DNA of 9,227 nucleotides from JAXDLK01 sp034666665 (GTDB lineage Bacteria; Desulfobacterota; Binatia; JACPRU01). Each line of letters begins with the position of its first letter. Positions within the stretch are counted from its first letter, which is position 1. Shown here piece after piece: positions 5,314-9,227 of this stretch. The notes beneath the pieces were generated by a model. It was not told the origin of the DNA, searched no databases, and was given only the letters and a program-made list of their open reading frames with translations. Made by a program: the position numbers and the translations under genes. Location: positions 1 through 9,227 of the forward strand of contig JAXDLK010000319.1 in NCBI GenBank assembly GCA_034666665.1, written 5' to 3'.

Positions 5314-7647
5314 TCAGAGCGCCACGCGACGGAGTCGCAGGGCGTTGGCGATCACCGACACCGAGCTCGCGCTCATCGCCGCCGCCGCGATCATCGGCGA
5401 GAGGAGAATTCCGAAGAACGGGTACAGCACGCCCGCGGCGATCGGCACTCCGAGCGTGTTGTAGACGAACGCCAGGAAGAGGTTCTGCTGGATGTTCCGA
5501 ATCGTCGCGCGCGAGAGGCGCCGCGCACGAACGATGCCGCGGAGATCACCCTTCACGAGCGTGACGCCGGCACTCTCCATCGCGATGTCGGTTCCCGTTC
5601 CCATGGCGATGCCGACGTCCGCGCGCGCGAGAGCCGGCGCATCGTTGATGCCGTCTCCCGCCATCGCCACCAGCTTTCCCTCGGACTGCAGGCGCCGGAT
5701 CACCTCGGCCTTCTGGTCCGGCAGCACCTCCGCGATCACGTCGTCGATGCCGATCTTGCGAGCCACGGCGTCCGCGGTCGCGCGGCTGTCGCCGGTCAGC
5801 ATGATGACGTGGATCCGGTCCTCGTGGAGCGCGCGCACCGCTTCGGGAGTCGTCTCCTTGATCGGATCCGCGACGCCGATCAGTCCCGCGACACGGCCAT
5901 CGACCGCGAGGAACATGACGGTCTGACCCTCCGATCTCATCGCATCCGCCTTCGCGGCGAGATCCCGCACCTCGACGGCGAGATCGTCGAGCAAGCGCCG
6001 GTTGCCGAGCGCGACGCGACGGCCGCCGACGATGCCCGTGACTCCCTTGCCGGTGAGCGACGCGAAATCGCCCGCCTCCGGCAGGTTCGCGCCGCGATCC
6101 CTCGCGCCCGTGACGATCGCCGCCGCGAGCGGGTGCTCGCTCGCCCGCTCGAGCGACGCCGCGAGCCCGAGGACTTCCGACTCCTCGAATCCGTCGGCGG
6201 CGACGACCGCCACCAGCCGCGGCCTTCCTTCCGTCAGCGTCCCGGTCTTGTCGACGACCAAGGTGTCGATCTTCCGGAGCGTCTCGACGGCCTCGCCGTT
6301 CTTGAAGAGCACGCCGAACGTGGCACCGCGACCCATCGCGACCATGATCGACATCGGAGTCGCGAGCCCGAGAGCGCACGGACAGGCGATGATCAGCACG
6401 GCGACCGCATTCACCATCGCGTGCGCGAGCCGCGGCTCCGGACCGATCAGGGACCATACGAGGAACGTGGCGACCGCGACGGCGATCACGGCCGGAACGA
6501 ACCACGCGGCGACGGCGTCGGCGAGCCGCTGGATCGGCGCACGGCTCCGCTGCGCCTCCGCGACCATCCGGACGATGCGGGCGAGGAGTGTCCCCTCGCC
6601 CACCCGCTCGGCCCGGATGATCAGGCTACCGGTTCCGTTCACGGTCGCGCCGATCACGGCGTCGCCCGGTCCTTTCTCGACCGGGATCGCTTCTCCCGTG
6701 ACCATCGACTCGTCGACGGAGCTGCGACCTTCGAGGACGACGCCGTCGACCGGAATCTTCTCCCCCGGGCGGACGCGTAGCCGATCACCGACCTGCACCT
6801 GATCGACCGGGACGTCCTCTTCGCGGCCGTCGTTCAGGACGCGGCGCGCCGTCTTCGGAGCCAGGCCGAGCAACGAGCGGATCGCCGCCCCGGTCCGGCT
6901 CCGCGCGCGGAGCTCGAGCACCTGGCCGAGAAGGACCAGCGTGACGATCGCCCCGGCCGCTTCGAAATAGACTCCCACCTCGCCGCCGTGCGTGCGGAAG
7001 GAGGCGGGGAACATCCAGGGAAACAGGACTGCGATCAGACTGTAGACGTATGCGACGGCGACGCCGAGGCCGATCAGCGTGAACATGTTGAGGTTCCGGT
7101 TGACGATCGACTGCCAGGCGCGGACGAAGAACGGCAGCCCGCACCAGAGCACCACCGGAGTGGCGAGGAAGAGCTCGACGAACGACAGGAGGCGCGGCGG
7201 AGCGAAGTCGTCGCCGGGAACGAGATCGCGCATGGCAATCATCATCAGCGGGACGGTAAGCGCCGCGGCCACCATGAACCGCTGCCGCATGTCGACGAGC
7301 TCGGAGCTTTCGCCCTCCTCTGCCGTGACGTTTCGCGGCTCGAGCGCCATGCCGCAGATCGGGCAGCTGCCCGGCGCGCTCCGCACGATCTCGGGATGCA
7401 TCGGACAGGTCCACTCGGCCATTCCGAGGTGCGGCGCTGGACCCTGCGATCGATCGGCATGAGCCGTGGGAGAGGCTACGGCGTTCCCCGAGGCGCCGCG
7501 TTCGAACCTCTCCCGGCAGCGCGCGCTGCAGAAGAGATGCGTGACGTCGTCGCGCGTCACGCGATGTGGGCTGTCGGGGGAGACCGACATGCCGCAGATG
7601 GGATCCGTGGCGACCCGGTCTGCCTCCTCGCGCTCCGTAGACTTCAT
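5314..7647 (-). CDS. P1B-1-type Cu(I)-exporting ATPase with N-terminal YHS and heavy-metal-binding modules
   Basis: A 777-residue inner-membrane ATPase that pumps Cu(I) out of the cytoplasm using ATP. The N-terminus has a YHS-like module (DPICGM 15-20, FCSARC 39-44) and a heavy-metal-binding module (WTCPMHPEI 79-87, SCPICGMAL 94-102) in place of the usual HMA domain with CxxC. The core is complete: actuator TGE (317-319), membrane metal site CPC (422-424), phosphorylation DKTGT (466-470), SEHPL (503-507), TGDS (618-621) and GDGIND (664-669). YN (729-730) and M758-x2-SS (761-762) in the last helices, together with CPC, are the Cu(I) signature. Start ATG 7645-7647 is chosen because it lies just before the YHS module; the frame runs 116 codons further, but only into the divergent oxidase gene. 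No strong Shine-Dalgarno is visible (GGCGAAG nearby). It is convergent with the first oxidase and divergent from the second. The modules also occur in CopB/silver-type ATPases, so Ag+ export is possible. Confidence 0.93.
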   Translation of the reverse strand: MKSTEREEADRVATDPICGMSVSPDSPHRVTRDDVTHLFCSARCRERFERGASGNAVASPTAHADRSQGPAPHLGMAEWTCPMHPEIVRSAPGSCPICGMALEPRNVTAEEGESSELVDMRQRFMVAAALTVPLMMIAMRDLVPGDDFAPPRLLSFVELFLATPVVLWCGLPFFVRAWQSIVNRNLNMFTLIGLGVAVAYVYSLIAVLFPWMFPASFRTHGGEVGVYFEAAGAIVTLVLLGQVLELRARSRTGAAIRSLLGLAPKTARRVLNDGREEDVPVDQVQVGDRLRVRPGEKIPVDGVVLEGRSSVDESMVTGEAIPVEKGPGDAVIGATVNGTGSLIIRAERVGEGTLLARIVRMVAEAQRSRAPIQRLADAVAAWFVPAVIAVAVATFLVWSLIGPEPRLAHAMVNAVAVLIIACPCALGLATPMSIMVAMGRGATFGVLFKNGEAVETLRKIDTLVVDKTGTLTEGRPRLVAVVAADGFEESEVLGLAASLERASEHPLAAAIVTGARDRGANLPEAGDFASLTGKGVTGIVGGRRVALGNRRLLDDLAVEVRDLAAKADAMRSEGQTVMFLAVDGRVAGLIGVADPIKETTPEAVRALHEDRIHVIMLTGDSRATADAVARKIGIDDVIAEVLPDQKAEVIRRLQSEGKLVAMAGDGINDAPALARADVGIAMGTGTDIAMESAGVTLVKGDLRGIVRARRLSRATIRNIQQNLFLAFVYNTLGVPIAAGVLYPFFGILLSPMIAAAAMSASSVSVIANALRLRRVAL

Positions 7648-7802
7648 GTCTTCGCCGATAAGGCTAGAACGGAGTCCACGCCAGCCCCCGAGGACGGCGC
7701 CGAGGGTCAAACGCGTAAAAACAGAACATTCGCCACGACACCCGGCGAACGTCGGGTTCGAGGTAGGTGCGTCGATACAGACGAACTGCGACGGATCGCG
7801 AC
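7648..7802. promoter_or_regulatory. shared control region between divergent copper ATPase and oxidase genes
   Basis: The 155-base gap between the two divergent starts must hold both promoters. An A/T-richer island (about 7709-7730) stands out from the GC-rich surroundings. On the minus strand TTGACC (7710-7705) is a fair -35, but no good -10 follows at 17 bases. Two overlapping inverted repeats are seen: TTCGCC (7729-7734) with GGCGAA (7744-7749), 9-base spacer, and CGAAC (7746-7750) with GTTCG (7756-7760), 5-base spacer. They are candidate operator half-sites for a copper regulator, but they do not match CueR, CsoR or CopY boxes that I know. The arms are short enough to be chance. Confidence 0.35.
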
Positions 7803-9227
7803 GTGACATCGCTCGTCCGGCGTAGGTCGGCGCTCGCCGTCGCCTCGGTCGCTGCAACCATCGTGCTGGCGATCTCGCTCCTCGCGCGACGTCCAGCAAG
7901 TGTCGAAGAGCGCCTCCTCCGAGAGTTCCGCGACGCCTATCCCGCGGAAGCTCGCGATACCGGCCGCGAACGGCGCTACGAGGTCCGTGCGGCACCGTCG
8001 GAGGTTCCGCAGCTCGACGGTCGGCGCCTCGCGGTCTGGGCTTACGACGGCCGAGTACCCGGCCCGACTTTGCGCGTTCGCCTCGGCGAGACGTTGCGGT
8101 TCGAACTGACCAACGATCTCCCGCAGCCGACCACGATTCACTGGCACGGTGTCCGGGTACCCAACGCCATGGACGGAGTTCCCGGCGTCACCCAACCGCC
8201 GATCCCCCCCGGCGGCAAATTCGTCTACCGCTTCGCTCCCAAGGACCCGGGCACCTTCTGGTTCCACCCGCATCTCCGCGGTAGCGAGCAGCTCGAACGG
8301 GGGCTCTACGGAGTCTTGATCGTCGAGGACGAGAATCCTCTGCCGTACTCCCAGGACGTCGTCTGGGTGCTCGACGACTGGCTGATCACCCGCGAAGGCG
8401 AAATCGACCCTGCCTTCAATACGCCCCGCGATCTCATGCACGACGGCCGATGGGGAAACGTGGTGACGGTCAACGGCTCGACTCGCGAAGAGCTGGTCGT
8501 GAAGGCCGGCGAGCGGATTCGCCTGCGGCTCGTCGACGCCGCCAACGGTCGGGTATTCGCGCCCGATTTCGCCGGGCTCGACGCCAAGGTGATCGCCGTG
8601 GACGGAACGTACACGGCACGCCCGCTCGCCCCGGCCGGATTCGAGCTGGCTCCGGGCAACCGCCTCGACCTCGACGTCACGTTCGGGCCCGAGCAGCGCG
8701 GACGGACGATCGTGGTCATGGACCGCTTCACGCGCCGGCCCTTTCCGCTGGCTTCGATCCGCGTGCTCGACGAAGTCGTCGCGACGCCGAAGTTCCCTGC
8801 TCCCACGAACCCGCGAGTCCCCGCCTGGAAGGAGGGCATGTCGGTTCCGGTCCGCGGCCAGTACCTCCTCAACGCCCGGCGCGGTGGCGAGTTCGGGATC
8901 GAATGGACGATCAACGACAGGGCCTTTCCCGGACACGCGATGCCGGTCGGTCCCGCGGAGACCCTCCCGCCGAACCGCTGGAGCCGGCTCCGCTTCGTGA
9001 ACCAGTCGTTCCGGCTCCACCCGATGCACATCCACGGGCAGTTCTTCAAAGTGCTCGCGCGCGACGGCAAGCCCGTGGACGAGCCGTTCTTCCGCGACAC
9101 CGTGCTCGTCCACCGCAAGGAGACGGTCGACGTCGGCATCGTTCCGCTCGATCGGGGCACATGGATGCTTCACTGCCACATCCAGGAGCACGCCGAGGCG
9201 GGGATGATGACGCTCCTCGAGGTCGGC
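7803..9227 (+). CDS. three-domain multicopper oxidase, 3' end cut by the window edge
   Basis: An open frame of 475 codons reaches the right edge without a stop. The N-terminus (VTSLVRRRSALAVASVAATI) is basic then hydrophobic to about residue 28, a signal peptide or membrane anchor; a true Tat motif is not clear. Three cupredoxin domains follow. Domain 1 has HWHG (113-116) and FWFHPH (152-157). A middle domain (about 185-320) lacks copper ligands. Domain 3 has HPMHIHG (406-412) and LHCHIQEHAEAGM (456-468), with M468 as likely axial ligand. This is the laccase/CueO/CopA plan, consistent with periplasmic Cu(I) or phenol oxidation. The text ends ...TLLEVG, where such proteins usually finish, so only a few residues are probably missing. 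The start GTG 7803 has a weak ACGGA seven bases upstream; GTG 7767 would add 12 residues and has GAGG only three bases away. It is divergent from the Cu(I) ATPase, suggesting joint control. Confidence 0.88.
   Translation, partial: MTSLVRRRSALAVASVAATIVLAISLLARRPASVEERLLREFRDAYPAEARDTGRERRYEVRAAPSEVPQLDGRRLAVWAYDGRVPGPTLRVRLGETLRFELTNDLPQPTTIHWHGVRVPNAMDGVPGVTQPPIPPGGKFVYRFAPKDPGTFWFHPHLRGSEQLERGLYGVLIVEDENPLPYSQDVVWVLDDWLITREGEIDPAFNTPRDLMHDGRWGNVVTVNGSTREELVVKAGERIRLRLVDAANGRVFAPDFAGLDAKVIAVDGTYTARPLAPAGFELAPGNRLDLDVTFGPEQRGRTIVVMDRFTRRPFPLASIRVLDEVVATPKFPAPTNPRVPAWKEGMSVPVRGQYLLNARRGGEFGIEWTINDRAFPGHAMPVGPAETLPPNRWSRLRFVNQSFRLHPMHIHGQFFKVLARDGKPVDEPFFRDTVLVHRKETVDVGIVPLDRGTWMLHCHIQEHAEAGMMTLLEVG

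Noticed and set aside
5809..6780. Plus-strand frames opposite the ATPase
   Set aside because: Charged low-complexity translations antisense to the DKTGT/GDGIND-bearing ATPase.
7648..7995. 116-codon N-terminal extension of the ATPase
   Set aside because: It would overlap the divergent oxidase's signal region. The translation is Arg-rich and unlike any ATPase N-terminus, and ATG 7647 lies just before the YHS module.
7707..9191. 494-codon minus-strand frame opposite the second oxidase
   Set aside because: The plus strand carries all four copper-ligand motifs of a multicopper oxidase, so this frame is its shadow.
1..9227. CRISPR array, tRNA/rRNA, insertion sequence or integrase
   Set aside because: No regularly spaced repeats, no cloverleaf or rRNA-like stretch, and no transposase or recombinase motifs were seen on either strand.

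Overview
The window is high-GC DNA with strong G/C bias at codon third positions. It comes from a Gram-negative (diderm) bacterium: there is a TolC-family outer-membrane lipoprotein, a twin-arginine exported oxidase and an envelope-anchored oxidase. The exact phylum cannot be read from the sequence. A high-GC proteobacterial, myxobacterial or related uncultured lineage would fit. The dominant theme is copper handling in the cell envelope.

Left part (1-1445): a run of small genes, all on the minus strand. In their transcription order (right to left) they are a 75-residue helical protein with a strong ribosome binding site, a ~100-residue unknown, a 108-residue double zinc-ribbon protein, a 74-residue DUF2188-type protein, and probably the first 20 codons of another gene cut by the left edge. 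None is recognisably copper-related. This looks like ordinary chromosomal small-protein content rather than part of the copper module. Positions 1446-1789 hold no convincing gene, but a consensus-like -35 box lies at the far right end, just before the copper genes.

Centre (1790-5206, plus strand): a three-gene set. It encodes a small exported Cys/His-containing protein, a CusC/TolC-like outer-membrane lipoprotein, and a Tat-exported multicopper oxidase that appears to have only two cupredoxin domains. The last two genes are translationally close: the TolC stop and a possible oxidase start share a base. No RND pump (CusA) or adaptor (CusB) is present in the window.

Right (5207-9227): a 107-base gap between convergent genes is almost filled by a REP-like palindromic element plus a further hairpin. 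It is followed by a minus-strand P1B-type Cu(I) ATPase that carries YHS and heavy-metal-binding (CxMHP/CPICGM) modules at its N-terminus instead of an HMA domain. Divergent from it, across a 155-base shared control region, is a second, three-domain multicopper oxidase. It runs off the right edge almost complete, with all copper-ligand motifs seen.

Together the likely logic is this: the ATPase moves Cu(I) from cytoplasm to periplasm, the two structurally different oxidases turn periplasmic Cu(I) into less toxic Cu(II), and the TolC-like channel (with a pump encoded elsewhere) and the small Cys/His protein may move or bind copper in the periplasm. The functional coupling is inference from motifs and neighbourhood.
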